A stretch of DNA of 64,000 nt from an uncultured Collinsella sp. Its GTDB lineage: Bacteria > Actinomycetota > Coriobacteriia > Coriobacteriales > Coriobacteriaceae. The notes under the pieces were generated by a model, which saw nothing but the letters and a program-made list of their open reading frames with translations, was not told the DNA's origin and did no database searches. This document shows positions 1 through 8,226 of the stretch, in pieces. Position 1 is the stretch's first letter. The number at the start of each line of letters is the position of its first letter. Location of the stretch: NCBI GenBank assembly GCA_902494535.1, contig CABUTO010000003.1, forward strand, positions 1 to 64,000, read 5' to 3'. The position numbers were made by a program, and so were the translations under genes.

Positions 1-89
1 ACGGGTTCAACGGCAGGCCCCGACCCCCGATTGCAAGCGGAAGGCCGGGCCATTGTGGCTCTTGACAGCGGATTGGGTCATATGAGCGA

Positions 90-233
90 GCGGGCCGCAT
101 TTGAGACAAGGTGATGTGAAACGAAAGGGCGCTGACCTTCTGGTCGCGCCCTTGAAGTTGAACGTCAGATTGTCCAAATGCGGCCCGCGCAGCGTCGGCT
201 GGTCCGCCGTTCGTTAGAACGGCGGAACCTGAG
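90..233 (-). ncRNA. Structured element, copy A (3' of SDR gene)
   Basis: Nested inverted repeats with the same layout as copy B at 3331-3469. Plus-strand coordinates: P1 is 90-103 with 175-188 (GCGGGCCGCATTTG with its complement, 14 bp). P2 is 112-117 with 162-167 (TGATGT/ACGTCA, one G-T wobble). P3 is a hairpin at 125-153 with GGGCGC/GCGCCC and the inner stem GACC-TTCT-GGTC. P4 is a hairpin at 201-233. Between P1 and P4 lies the invariant GCAGCGTCG. Copy B keeps the loops and single-stranded segments but changes the stems in a compensated way. The minus-strand reading puts the element 10 nt after the SDR stop codon, so I assign it there as a 3' UTR element; the sense strand is not proven. 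Confidence 0.6.
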
Positions 234-242
234 ACGTAACCC

Positions 243-1043
243 CTAAGGCCGCTGGCCCATGCCGCCCTCAAGGGTGACAGTCTCGCCGTTCATGTACTTA
301 AAGTCGGGGCCGCAGAGCTGAACGACCACGCGGCCGATTTCCTTCTCGACGTCGCCGTAGTGACCAGCCGGCGGCATGTGGACGTTGGCCTTGAACGCCT
401 CGGGATAGGCATCCTGGAAGTTCTCGAGCGCAGCGGTCCAAGCAAGCGGGCAAACGATGTTGACGTTGATGCCGTCCTTGCCCCACTCGTTGGCAGCGAC
501 GCGGGTCAGACCGCGGATGCCCTCCTTGGCGGCAGCATAGCTGCACTGGCCATAGTTGCCAAACAGGCCGGCGCCCGAAGCAAAGTTGACCACGGAGCCC
601 TTGGTCTCCTTCAGGTGCGGATAGGCCTTCTGCATGTACAGATAGGTAGCATACAGACCGGAGTAAATGGCCAGGTTAAACTGATCCATGGTGTGGTCGG
701 CGATGGTCACGCCCGAGGCGCTGGCCTGAGCATTGTTGACGACGGCGTCGATGCGGCCGAACTCCTCAATGGCCTTGTCGATGACGTTCTGGACGACGGC
801 CTCGTTGTCCTGGCCGGCGGAGACATCGGCCTGGACAGGCAGAACCTTGACGCCGTACTCGGCCTCGAGAGACTCCTTGGCGGCCTCGAGCTTGGCGACG
901 TTGCGGCCGGTGATGACGAGGTTCGCGCCCTCCTTGGCAAAAGCGATATCGATGCCGTAGCCGATGGAGCCAGCGGAGCCGTCCTTGAGCGTGGCCTTGC
1001 CGCCGCCGGTAACGATTACGGTCTTACCAGTGAAAAGTCCCAT
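243..1043 (-). CDS. SDR-family oxidoreductase
   Basis: A 266-aa short-chain dehydrogenase/reductase, a soluble NAD(P)-dependent enzyme. The Rossmann start VIVTGGG is at residues 9-15, the catalytic serine lies in NFASGAG, and the YxxxK motif is in SYAAAKEG, followed by the usual NVNIVCP segment. The ATG at 1043 is chosen because GAAAGGACTTCGT stands in front of it; upstream in-frame ATGs have no ribosome binding site. The glycine-rich loop is oddly enlarged: about ten residues (KATLKDGSAG) separate TGGG from SIGYGI where most SDRs have TGxxxGIG. The closest functional guess is an enoyl-ACP reductase-like or 3-oxoacyl reductase-like SDR; the substrate cannot be read from sequence. It is monocistronic here and divergent from the coiled-coil gene at 1332. 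Its stop codon is followed almost at once by structured element A. Confidence 0.85.
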   Translation of the reverse strand: MGLFTGKTVIVTGGGKATLKDGSAGSIGYGIDIAFAKEGANLVITGRNVAKLEAAKESLEAEYGVKVLPVQADVSAGQDNEAVVQNVIDKAIEEFGRIDAVVNNAQASASGVTIADHTMDQFNLAIYSGLYATYLYMQKAYPHLKETKGSVVNFASGAGLFGNYGQCSYAAAKEGIRGLTRVAANEWGKDGINVNIVCPLAWTAALENFQDAYPEAFKANVHMPPAGHYGDVEKEIGRVVVQLCGPDFKYMNGETVTLEGGMGQRP

Positions 1044-1331
1044 ACGAAGTCCTTTCAAATCGCGACGGGCCCGCCCGTCGACTGCGCGCATCCAAATAAA
1101 CGCGCCAAAAGCTGACATGCAACTTTAGCGTGTTCAAGTGAATAGAAAAGGCTTCGGTAGGCGAACGGCATAACGTCTTTCGGCGAAGGGATTGTCAAGT
1201 AAAAATTGGATAGAGCGGCCGAGTTTTTGTTAGCACGACGAGTCATCGAACACGTTTTGAAACTTTGCTGCGGGGCGCGGGATGTCGGCGCGAGACTTTA
1301 TCATAGGGTGACGAACAACGATGAGGAGCAC

Positions 1332-3101
1332 ATGCCTATGACAGACGAGCTGGACCCCCAGACTCAACAGCATATTGATGATTCAGCAGACATCGCCGCA
1401 CAGACTGACGCTGCGACCTGCAATGATACCGACGTCGACGACGCTGCTCTGGATAACGGCGCTGCGACGGAAATCCCTGCGGCCGCAGATGCCGACGAGC
1501 AAAACGACGATTCGGCCGCTCAGGACGACGCCCCCGAAAAGGACGCCGCCCCGCAAGCAGCAGGCCCCATCGAGGTATCTTCGGAAGAAGAGCTCGATGC
1601 CGTCATGGATTCCATGATGGATGCCGTCAAAGCGATGAAGGATGCTGTCGCCGATGCCGACGTTGACGCCGAGGAAGAAGAGGCCGCCGAGGCCGCTTCG
1701 ACCTTTGTACCCGGCGAGACCCCCGTTGCCGATCAGGGCAGCACTATGCCCTCGTTTCTGCAGCTCGAACATCCCACGATTGGCGCGGACGCCGTCGACC
1801 CGCATGCAGCGGGCTTTTCTGTAATCGAAGGCGGCACCGGCAATATCGCCGCGCCGCAAACGACCGATGTGGACGCTGCCGACACCGGTCGCCCGATTGC
1901 CCCGCACGCCCCCGCCGCGAGCCGCGACCTGGGAACTGCCGTCTCGAACACTGCGAACGCCGTGGGTGCCTTTATCGCGCAGGGAGCCTCGGCCATGCGC
2001 GAGATGAACGCCGCGAAAAAGGCACTCGCCGATGCCCGCGACCACCTGGCGGAGTTGGAGCAGCGCATTTCCGATCAGGCCGAGGAGCTCGAGACGCGGC
2101 AGGATATCGCGGGGCGCTACGACCAGATTGTCGCCGACCAGCGTCAGGCAATCGCCACGGCGCAAAAGACCGCTGCGGCCGCCGAGATTGACCGCGACGC
2201 CCATGCCGCCAAAGCGACTGAACTCAAGGGCCAGCTCGAGCAAATGAAGGCAGAAGATGACGCAGCTGAGCGTCGCCTGAAGGCCGCACTCGATGCCGTC
2301 GAGGCTCGCGAGGCGAGTTCACGCGAAACCGGCAACCGCCTGGTTCGTCGGCTCGAAGATTCCAAGCGCATTCGCGACAAGGTGAAGGCCGAGCGCGACG
2401 CAGGTGTCGCCGCCGTACAGCAAACTGCCGACGCAACACGTGCGCAGCTCGAAACATTGCGACGCGAGTATGCCGAGCTGCAGCGCAATCCTTCGGCGAA
2501 CCCCGCCAATTACACCGTGCGCACCAGCGAGCTCTCGATGCAGATCTCCGATGCCGCCGATGCTCTGCGCAAGGCCGAGGAAGACATTCCACGCGTGACC
2601 GCCGACCTTGAGCATTCGCTCGCCGCCGCCGAGCAGACCGTCGAACAGGCACAGGCCCCCATCGCCGATGCCAAGCGCGCACACCAAGCCGTGACGACCG
2701 AGGCGGATGCCGCACGCGACGAACTTCAGACGGCCAAGACCGCCGCCGCGACGCGCCAGCGCGAACTGCGCGAAAAGATTGCCGCGCAGGACAAGGCTCG
2801 TCGCGAGCAGGAGCAGGCCATCGCCAACGCCCAGGCGGACGCCGCACATGCGCAGTCGATTATCGAACAGGCGACCGAGGTGCACGACCATCCCGAGATC
2901 ACCGAGTCGCTCGCCGGATCCTTGGCGCGCGACAAGGCCGAACACGCCGAAACCGAGCGCGAAGTGGCCCAGCTCGAGGCTACCGAGGATGACGTACGAG
3001 AGCGCACCCGCGACTCACGCATCAAATTCACCGGTGCCATCGTCTGCATCGTCGCCGTGATTCTGGTAATCATCCTGGTCTGGCTGTTCGCAAGCAAGTA
3101 A
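1332..3101 (+). CDS. Tail-anchored coiled-coil protein, function unknown
   Basis: A 589-aa protein I do not recognise. The first 200 residues are very acidic and alanine-rich and look disordered. From roughly residue 215 to 560 there is a long Ala/Glu/Gln/Arg-rich stretch typical of coiled coil (for example LADARDHLAELEQR). The last 25 residues contain one hydrophobic helix (IVCIVAVILVIILVWLF) ending in ASK, so the protein is probably tail-anchored with the coil in the cytoplasm. GAGGAG at 1323-1328 precedes two in-frame ATGs at 1332 and 1338; either could be the start. No enzymatic motif is visible. A scaffold or cell-envelope spacer role is only a guess. The 19-bp palindrome at 3128-3193 follows the stop codon. 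Confidence 0.75.
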   Translation: MPMTDELDPQTQQHIDDSADIAAQTDAATCNDTDVDDAALDNGAATEIPAAADADEQNDDSAAQDDAPEKDAAPQAAGPIEVSSEEELDAVMDSMMDAVKAMKDAVADADVDAEEEEAAEAASTFVPGETPVADQGSTMPSFLQLEHPTIGADAVDPHAAGFSVIEGGTGNIAAPQTTDVDAADTGRPIAPHAPAASRDLGTAVSNTANAVGAFIAQGASAMREMNAAKKALADARDHLAELEQRISDQAEELETRQDIAGRYDQIVADQRQAIATAQKTAAAAEIDRDAHAAKATELKGQLEQMKAEDDAAERRLKAALDAVEAREASSRETGNRLVRRLEDSKRIRDKVKAERDAGVAAVQQTADATRAQLETLRREYAELQRNPSANPANYTVRTSELSMQISDAADALRKAEEDIPRVTADLEHSLAAAEQTVEQAQAPIADAKRAHQAVTTEADAARDELQTAKTAAATRQRELREKIAAQDKARREQEQAIANAQADAAHAQSIIEQATEVHDHPEITESLAGSLARDKAEHAETEREVAQLEATEDDVRERTRDSRIKFTGAIVCIVAVILVIILVWLFASK

Positions 3102-3127
3102 ACCAGCCGCCAAAAAACGCTCAACGC

Positions 3128-3193
3128 AGTTGCGGTGAGATAGTTCCTGTTTAGCCCCAAAAAGGCCAATTCAAGAACTATCTCACCGCAACT
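3128..3193. repeat. Palindromic repeat, family 1 copy a
   Basis: A perfect 19-bp inverted repeat: AGTTGCGGTGAGATAGTTC at 3128-3146 and its complement at 3175-3193, around a 28-bp centre that contains GCCCC and GGCC. A second copy lies at 49669-49733 with nearly the same arms and a similar GGCC-rich centre. It follows the stop of the coiled-coil gene and may also end transcription, but it is repetitive rather than a simple terminator. Confidence 0.8.
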
Positions 3194-3242
3194 TATTTAG
3201 ATCGACGCAAGGCAACCTACCCCTCTTGCACCAATCTCTTGG

Positions 3243-3293
3243 ACATAAGGAGTGTCCCCAGGTGCCGGCACATAAGGAACGTCCCCAAGTGCC
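3243..3293. repeat. Two tandem 24-bp units
   Basis: ACATAAGGAGTGTCCCCAGG at 3243 onward recurs as ACATAAGGAACGTCCCCAAG at 3270, each followed by TGCC, with a 27-bp period and three differences per unit. There is no coding sequence here. The GTCCCC core with ACATAAGG resembles intergenic REP-type debris known from other bacteria; that comparison is from memory. Confidence 0.7.
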
Positions 3294-3330
3294 AACAACG
3301 GCAACGCCAATGTTTTGGCGAAGTCAGCGA

Positions 3331-3469
3331 AAACGCCCCTAAGCGAGCAAGGTGACGTGAAAGAGGAGGGCATTGACCTTCTGGTCATGCCCGACGATTG
3401 AACGTCAGATTGCCGCTTAGGGGCGTTTGCAGCGTCGACCAGTTACGCGGTTCGTAGAACCGCGTAACT
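3331..3469 (-). ncRNA. Structured element, copy B (3' of queA)
   Basis: Second copy of the element at 90-233. P1 is 3331-3345 with 3414-3428 (15 bp, AAACGCCCCTAAGCG). P2 is TGACGT 3353-3358 with ACGTCA 3402-3407. P3 is GGGCAT 3368-3373 with ATGCCC 3387-3392 around GACC-TTCT-GGTC. P4 is a 13-bp hairpin at 3441-3469. Shared unpaired or linker segments are AAGGTGAYGTGAAA, TTGAACGTCAGATTG and GCAGCGTCG. P1 and P4 are wholly different in sequence from copy A yet perfectly paired, and P3 GGGCGC/GCGCCC has become GGGCAT/ATGCCC. On the minus strand P4 begins at the last base of queA. Confidence 0.65.
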
Positions 3470-4686
3470 TACAAAATCAGCATCGCGTCGCCAAAGCTGA
3501 AGAAGCGGTAGCGCTCCTCGATGGCGGCAGCGTAGGCATCCATAATCTGGTCGCGGGTGGCAAGTGCGCTCACGAGCATCATGAGCGTGGAGCGCGGCAC
3601 GTGGAAGTTCGTGATCAGCGCGTCGACCACGTGATAGGTCGAGCCGGGCATGAGGTAGAGCTGCGTCGTCGCGTTCTCGCGCACCACGATGTCGCCGCGG
3701 CCGAGCGTATCGGCCCCGTCCTCGCGGCCCTCAAAATAGCGCGCCGTCACGGCCGGATCGGACACCGGCGCATCGGCGTCAAACGCGCTCTCGAGCGAGC
3801 GCACCGCCGTGGTACCGACAGCGATCACACGATGGCCCTCGGCCTTCGCCTTATGCACGGCGTCGACAACTTCCTGCGACACGTGGTAGCGCTCGGTGTG
3901 CATGACGTGCTGTGTGGGATCGTCCTCCTCCACCAGGCGGAAGGTATCGATGCCCACCTCGAGCTCGACGGCGGCAAACTTGGCACCCTTGGCCTCGATG
4001 GCAGCCATGAGCTCGGGCGTAAAGTGCAGGCCCGCCGTGGGAGCGGCAGCCGAGTGCTCCTCCTTCATGGCGTAGACGGTCTGGTACTTCTCGGGATCGC
4101 CCTCGTAATCGGTAATGTAGGGCGGCAGCGGCACGTGACCGGCGGCGTGGATGGCCTCGTCGAGCGTGCGCGGGTCGCCGACGGCATTGCAACCGGCCGG
4201 CTCAAAGCGCACCAGACGACCACCGCGGCTATCGGTGACAAAGTCGACGACCTCGGCCGTCAGCACCACGGGAGCCCCCTCGGGCGCATGGGCGCCACCG
4301 GCGCGATACTCAATCTGAGCACCGGGCTTCAGGCGCTTACCCGGCTTGACCAGGCACTCCCAAACGTGACCCAGCGGATCAACATCCTCGCGACGCTTGA
4401 GCAGCAGTGTCTCGACCACGCCGCCCGAGCCGGCCTTGCGACCGATCAGGCGGGCCGGCATCACACGCGTCTTGTTGATGACGAGCACGTCGCCCGGCTC
4501 GATATAGTCGATGATGTCGCGGAAGATGCGGTGTTCGACGGTGCCGCCATGCTCCAGCGGCGTTCCCGCCTGGGAGCCCTTGCGATCCACCACCAGCAGG
4601 CGGCAGGAGTCGCGCGGCTCGGCAGGAGCCTGGGCAATCAGTTCCTCAGGAAGGTTATAGTCAAAATCATCGGTACGCATAGACAC
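3469..4686 (-). CDS. queA: tRNA preQ1(34) S-adenosylmethionine ribosyltransferase-isomerase
   Basis: QueA moves the ribosyl group of SAM onto preQ1 at the tRNA wobble base to give epoxyqueuosine. The protein (405 aa) starts with the family signature DFDYNLPEELIAQAPAEPRD and contains VLVINKTRVMPARL, PTAGLHFTPEL, the GTTAVRSLES segment and ITNFHVPRSTLMMLV near the end. Most QueA proteins are near 345-350 aa; the extra length sits in internal insertions, notably around residues 155-200 and 300-325. The start is GTG at 4686, eight bases after AAGGAG. It lies 64 bp downstream of queH, whose product carries out the next step of the same pathway, so the two are probably cotranscribed. Confidence 0.95.
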   Translation of the reverse strand: MSMRTDDFDYNLPEELIAQAPAEPRDSCRLLVVDRKGSQAGTPLEHGGTVEHRIFRDIIDYIEPGDVLVINKTRVMPARLIGRKAGSGGVVETLLLKRREDVDPLGHVWECLVKPGKRLKPGAQIEYRAGGAHAPEGAPVVLTAEVVDFVTDSRGGRLVRFEPAGCNAVGDPRTLDEAIHAAGHVPLPPYITDYEGDPEKYQTVYAMKEEHSAAAPTAGLHFTPELMAAIEAKGAKFAAVELEVGIDTFRLVEEDDPTQHVMHTERYHVSQEVVDAVHKAKAEGHRVIAVGTTAVRSLESAFDADAPVSDPAVTARYFEGREDGADTLGRGDIVVRENATTQLYLMPGSTYHVVDALITNFHVPRSTLMMLVSALATRDQIMDAYAAAIEERYRFFSFGDAMLIL

Positions 4687-4750
4687 GTCGGATACTCCTT
4701 ATATAGCTAAAGTCCGCTCTACATCCTAGCAGGCTGACGTCCCAAATGAA

Positions 4751-5326
4751 CTACTTTTTGGCGGCTTTGCGCTCGTCGCGGATGCGGGCGCGGTCCATGG
4801 CCGCCTCGACGGCCGAGAATCGGCAGCCGCAGTAATTCTGCCGATACATACCCAGCTCGCGCGAACGACGTGTCGCCTCGGGGTAATACGGACGAAAATC
4901 GCGAATCACCGGAGTGAGACCGCGGGCGGCAGCCAGACGCTCCAACACATCATTGCAGGTTTCGAACAACTGATACGGCGAGACGGCGAGCGTCGTGCCC
5001 ACAGACTCAAACCCGCGTTCCTGGGCCACACGACATGCCTCGGCCAAGCGCAGGGCATAGCACGCGCGACAGCGACGGGGTCGATCGGCGCCCAGCGGGG
5101 CCACGCCGGCCTCCCAGCGCTCCCGGTCCTCCCCCGCCTCGATAAGCTCGATGTCGCCATCGGCACACCACCGGCGCAGCTCGTCCAAACGCCGCTGCCA
5201 TTCATCGTGCGGCTGAATATTGGGGTTGGTCCAGCAGATTGTGGGCTCAAACCCTTCCTCGCGCAGCAGGCGGACCGGCTCAAGAGAGCACGGCGCACAG
5301 CAGGCGTGCAACAACAACGGCTTCAT
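4751..5326 (-). CDS. queH: Epoxyqueuosine reductase QueH
   Basis: QueH reduces epoxyqueuosine in tRNA to queuosine and replaces the unrelated cobalamin-dependent QueG in many anaerobes. The 191-aa protein shows the QueH cysteine pattern: HACCAPC at residues 8-14, CRACYALR in the middle and NYCGCRFS near the C-terminus; these ligate the iron-sulfur cluster and an extra iron. The ATG at 5326 is chosen because GAGGAG stands six bases before it (GAGGAGATGTCGATG). It begins 10 bp after the DUF3267 gene and is followed by queA, so this is a queuosine operon read right to left. Confidence 0.93.
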   Translation of the reverse strand: MKPLLLHACCAPCSLEPVRLLREEGFEPTICWTNPNIQPHDEWQRRLDELRRWCADGDIELIEAGEDRERWEAGVAPLGADRPRRCRACYALRLAEACRVAQERGFESVGTTLAVSPYQLFETCNDVLERLAAARGLTPVIRDFRPYYPEATRRSRELGMYRQNYCGCRFSAVEAAMDRARIRDERKAAKK

Positions 5327-5336
5327 CGACATCTCC

Positions 5337-5903
5337 TCACCCGAAAAAGCGCACGCCGAAGGACGTGTCCTCGCAGGCGACAATGCGGCGGTCGCGCAAA
5401 ATGGTCCGCACGTAATACCAATCGCCCACGCAACCCGATAAATGCAAGCCGGTCGCCAGGTAGCACAGCAGCGGATAGCCCGAAAACGCAAACCCCAGGG
5501 CAAACGCCGACGTCACAACAACCGTCGGCGCCAGGCAAACCACCATGTACCGCCGGCGCGAATACACAACGCCCTCGGCGCAGGCATAGATCATCGCCGT
5601 CTCGCGATTCGCCCCAAAGGTCACCTGCGCGCCCGCAGGCGCCAGCAGCTTAAAAAACACACCGTGCACCAGCTCGTGCACGGCGAACGACGCCATTGAG
5701 ATCGCAGCCAAGCCGACTATCCATCCCAAGACGGCCATCCAGCCGCCCGCGTCAGCCGCATCCAAGTCCGCAGGCCCGCCCAGCAGCATAAACACCGGCA
5801 CCAGACACACGGCAAATGCGCCAAGCACGGCCATCCCCCACACAAAGCAGGCGTGCAGAAAATCCTCGTCCTCAAACGCATGTATGTTGGAAATCTCATT
5901 CAT
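5337..5903 (-). CDS. DUF3267-type membrane metalloprotease-like protein
   Basis: A 188-aa integral membrane protein with about four hydrophobic helices. An HELVHG sequence (HExxH zinc motif) follows the second helix, which together with the size and topology suggests the DUF3267 family of putative zinc metalloproteases. There is a weak ribosome binding site before the ATG at 5903. It is the first gene of the run leading into queH and queA, with only 10 bp to queH, but no functional link with queuosine is known to me. The substrate is unknown. Confidence 0.75.
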   Translation of the reverse strand: MNEISNIHAFEDEDFLHACFVWGMAVLGAFAVCLVPVFMLLGGPADLDAADAGGWMAVLGWIVGLAAISMASFAVHELVHGVFFKLLAPAGAQVTFGANRETAMIYACAEGVVYSRRRYMVVCLAPTVVVTSAFALGFAFSGYPLLCYLATGLHLSGCVGDWYYVRTILRDRRIVACEDTSFGVRFFG

Positions 5904-6035
5904 AGCATCTTAGGATAGCGCCCCTGCCACGCACCCGCCCGCATGTGCGATAATGTCGAACGATATGCACGAATTGACCACCGCGCCGCCGAGCCCCGCG
6001 CCCGGCCGCGCCCTCACCATATGCGAAGGAGTCCC

Positions 6036-8186
6036 ATGGCATCCAAATACTCCATGAACGACCGTCCCAGCTGGCCTCGCCGCGCCATCGTTACCGCCGG
6101 CGAGCCCTACGGCAACAAGGGCCTTCACTTTGGCCACGTTGGCGGCGTCTTTGTCCCTGCCGACTTCTTCGCCCGCTTCCTGCGCGACCGCCTGGGCCGC
6201 GAGAACGTCATCTTCACCTCGGGCACCGACTGCTATGGCTCGCCCATCATGGAGAGCTACCGCAAGCTCAAGGAGAACGAGGGCTACGACAAGTCCATTA
6301 GCGAGTATGTCGAGTCCAATCACTCCCGCCAGGCCGCGACCCTCAACAACTACAACATCAGCTGTGACATCTACGGCGGCTCGGGCCTTGAGCCGGCTGC
6401 GCAGATTCACAACGAGGTGACCACCGAGATTATCGAGCGTCTGCACGAGCAGGGCACCATCTCCAAGCGCTCCACGCTGCAGTTCTACGATGCCAAGGCC
6501 GGCACGTTCCTCAACGGCCGTCAGGTGATCGGCCGCTGCCCCATCCAGGGCTGCAAGTCCGAGAAAGCCTACGCCGACGAGTGCGACCTGGGTCACCAGT
6601 TTGAGCCCGAGGAGCTCATCGCGCCCAAGAGCCAGCTCACCGGCGAGGTGCCCGAGCTGCGCCCGGTCGACAACCTCTACTTTGACCTGCCGGCCTACCT
6701 CGACTTTATGAAGACCTATACCGCCAAGCTCGCCCAGAACCCGCAGGTTCGCTCCGTGGTCTCCAAGACCATGGAGGAGTGGCTGCTGCCGGCCCAGCTC
6801 TACATCCAGAACAAGTTCCGCGAGGCCTTCGATGCCGTCGAGGATCAGCTTCCCGAGCACACCGTGCTGGAGCCCGAGGGCAACAAGAGCAGCTTTACCG
6901 TCACCTTCCCCAGCTGGAAGGAGCGCGACGATGCCCACGCGGTGCTCGCCAACGGCGGCGTGCGCTTCCGCAGCGGCAAGGCGCTCGTACCCTTCCGCAT
7001 CACCGGCAACATCGACTGGGGCGTTCCGGTGCCCGAGGTCGATGGCGTCTCCGACGTCACCTGCTGGTGCTGGCCCGAGAGCCTGTGGGCTCCCATCAGC
7101 TATACGCGCACCGTGCTCGCACGCGATGCCAAGGCCGCCGGCGTGACCGAGGGCGTCGCCGCCCAGGATGCCGCCCTCATGGGCGAGCCCGCCGCCGATT
7201 CCACGCAGGTCCCCGCGCCCACCTACCAGCACAGCTCGCTCGACTGGCGCGACTGGTGGTGCTCGGATGACGCACAAATCTACCAGTTCATTGGCCAGGA
7301 CAACATCTACTTCTATTGCATCGCGCAGACCGCCATGTGGGAGGCCCTGGGTTGGAACCTCACGCAGAGCACCGTCAGCGCCTGCTACCACCTGCTCTAC
7401 ATGGGCAAAAAGGCAAGCTCGTCCTCGCAGACGCCTCCCCCGCCGGCAGACGACCTGCTCAACCACTACACCTGCGAGCAGATGCGCGCGCACTGGCTGT
7501 CGCTCGGCCTGTCCGAGAAGCCGGTGAGCTTTAGCCCCAAGGCATACGACACCCGCGTGACCGGCAAGGACAAGGACGGCAACGAGGTGCACGCCTGCGA
7601 CGACAAGCGCGTCATCGATCCGGCCCTTAAGGAAAGCGCCCTTTTGACCGGCGTCTTCAACCGCCTGGCCCGCAGCTGCTTCTACGGCGTCGCCGTCAAG
7701 GAGGGCGACGAGAGCCCCTATCGCAACGGTTGCATCCCCGCCGGCGCCGCCTCGGCCACCGTGGTGGAGGCCGCCGAGCAGGCCGCCCTCGCGTTTGAGC
7801 AGGCCATGTACAAGTTCGAGACGCACCGCGCGCTCGCTGTGTGCGACGACTACCTGCGCGCCGCCAACAAGCGCTGGAGCGACGCCTCCAAGGCTGCCAA
7901 CAAGCTTGAGGGCGAGCAAGCCAATACCGCGATGACGCAGGCCCTCGTCGACGCCTTCACCGAGCTGCGCGTGGCGACCGTGCTCATGCACGGCATCGTG
8001 CCGGCCGGCTGCGAGCTCATTTGCGAGTACTTCGACGTCGACCCCGTCGCCTTCTTTAGCTGGGACAACATATTTGCCTCCACGGACGAGTTCGTGGAAA
8101 GCCTGGGCGAGAAGCCCGGCGAGCACCGCGTGAAGCCGCTGCCCCCGCGCTTCGACTTCTTCAGCAAGCACGAGAGCCAGTACTAA
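6036..8186 (+). CDS. Methionyl-tRNA synthetase-like class I aaRS, divergent
   Basis: A 716-aa class I aminoacyl-tRNA synthetase closest to MetRS. The HIGH box appears as HFGH at residues 31-34, followed by a MetRS-like Cys knuckle (CPIQGC, later DECDLGH). The second signature, normally KMSKS, is GKKASSSS at 457-464, so the key second lysine is replaced by serine. A helical anticodon-binding region fills the C-terminus; there is no EMAP/Trbp111 domain. The ATG at 6036 is chosen because GAAGGAGTCCC precedes it. MetRS charges tRNA-Met; with the altered KMSKS loop this protein could be a working lineage-specific MetRS, a resistance-type second copy or a paralogue with another substrate. It stands upstream of the rRNA methyltransferase gene, 40 bp away. 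Confidence 0.75.
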   Translation: MASKYSMNDRPSWPRRAIVTAGEPYGNKGLHFGHVGGVFVPADFFARFLRDRLGRENVIFTSGTDCYGSPIMESYRKLKENEGYDKSISEYVESNHSRQAATLNNYNISCDIYGGSGLEPAAQIHNEVTTEIIERLHEQGTISKRSTLQFYDAKAGTFLNGRQVIGRCPIQGCKSEKAYADECDLGHQFEPEELIAPKSQLTGEVPELRPVDNLYFDLPAYLDFMKTYTAKLAQNPQVRSVVSKTMEEWLLPAQLYIQNKFREAFDAVEDQLPEHTVLEPEGNKSSFTVTFPSWKERDDAHAVLANGGVRFRSGKALVPFRITGNIDWGVPVPEVDGVSDVTCWCWPESLWAPISYTRTVLARDAKAAGVTEGVAAQDAALMGEPAADSTQVPAPTYQHSSLDWRDWWCSDDAQIYQFIGQDNIYFYCIAQTAMWEALGWNLTQSTVSACYHLLYMGKKASSSSQTPPPPADDLLNHYTCEQMRAHWLSLGLSEKPVSFSPKAYDTRVTGKDKDGNEVHACDDKRVIDPALKESALLTGVFNRLARSCFYGVAVKEGDESPYRNGCIPAGAASATVVEAAEQAALAFEQAMYKFETHRALAVCDDYLRAANKRWSDASKAANKLEGEQANTAMTQALVDAFTELRVATVLMHGIVPAGCELICEYFDVDPVAFFSWDNIFASTDEFVESLGEKPGEHRVKPLPPRFDFFSKHESQY

Positions 8187-8226
8187 AACAACACTCGACA
8201 TGTAATGGAATGGGAAGGAAAGACGG

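Noticed and set aside
3243..3293. CRISPR-like array
   Set aside because: Only two units with a 3-bp separation, no spacers and no cas genes.
3197..3388. A 63-codon minus-strand frame
   Set aside because: It is made from the tandem repeat and element B, has repeated GDxPYV segments from the repeat units and no ribosome binding site.
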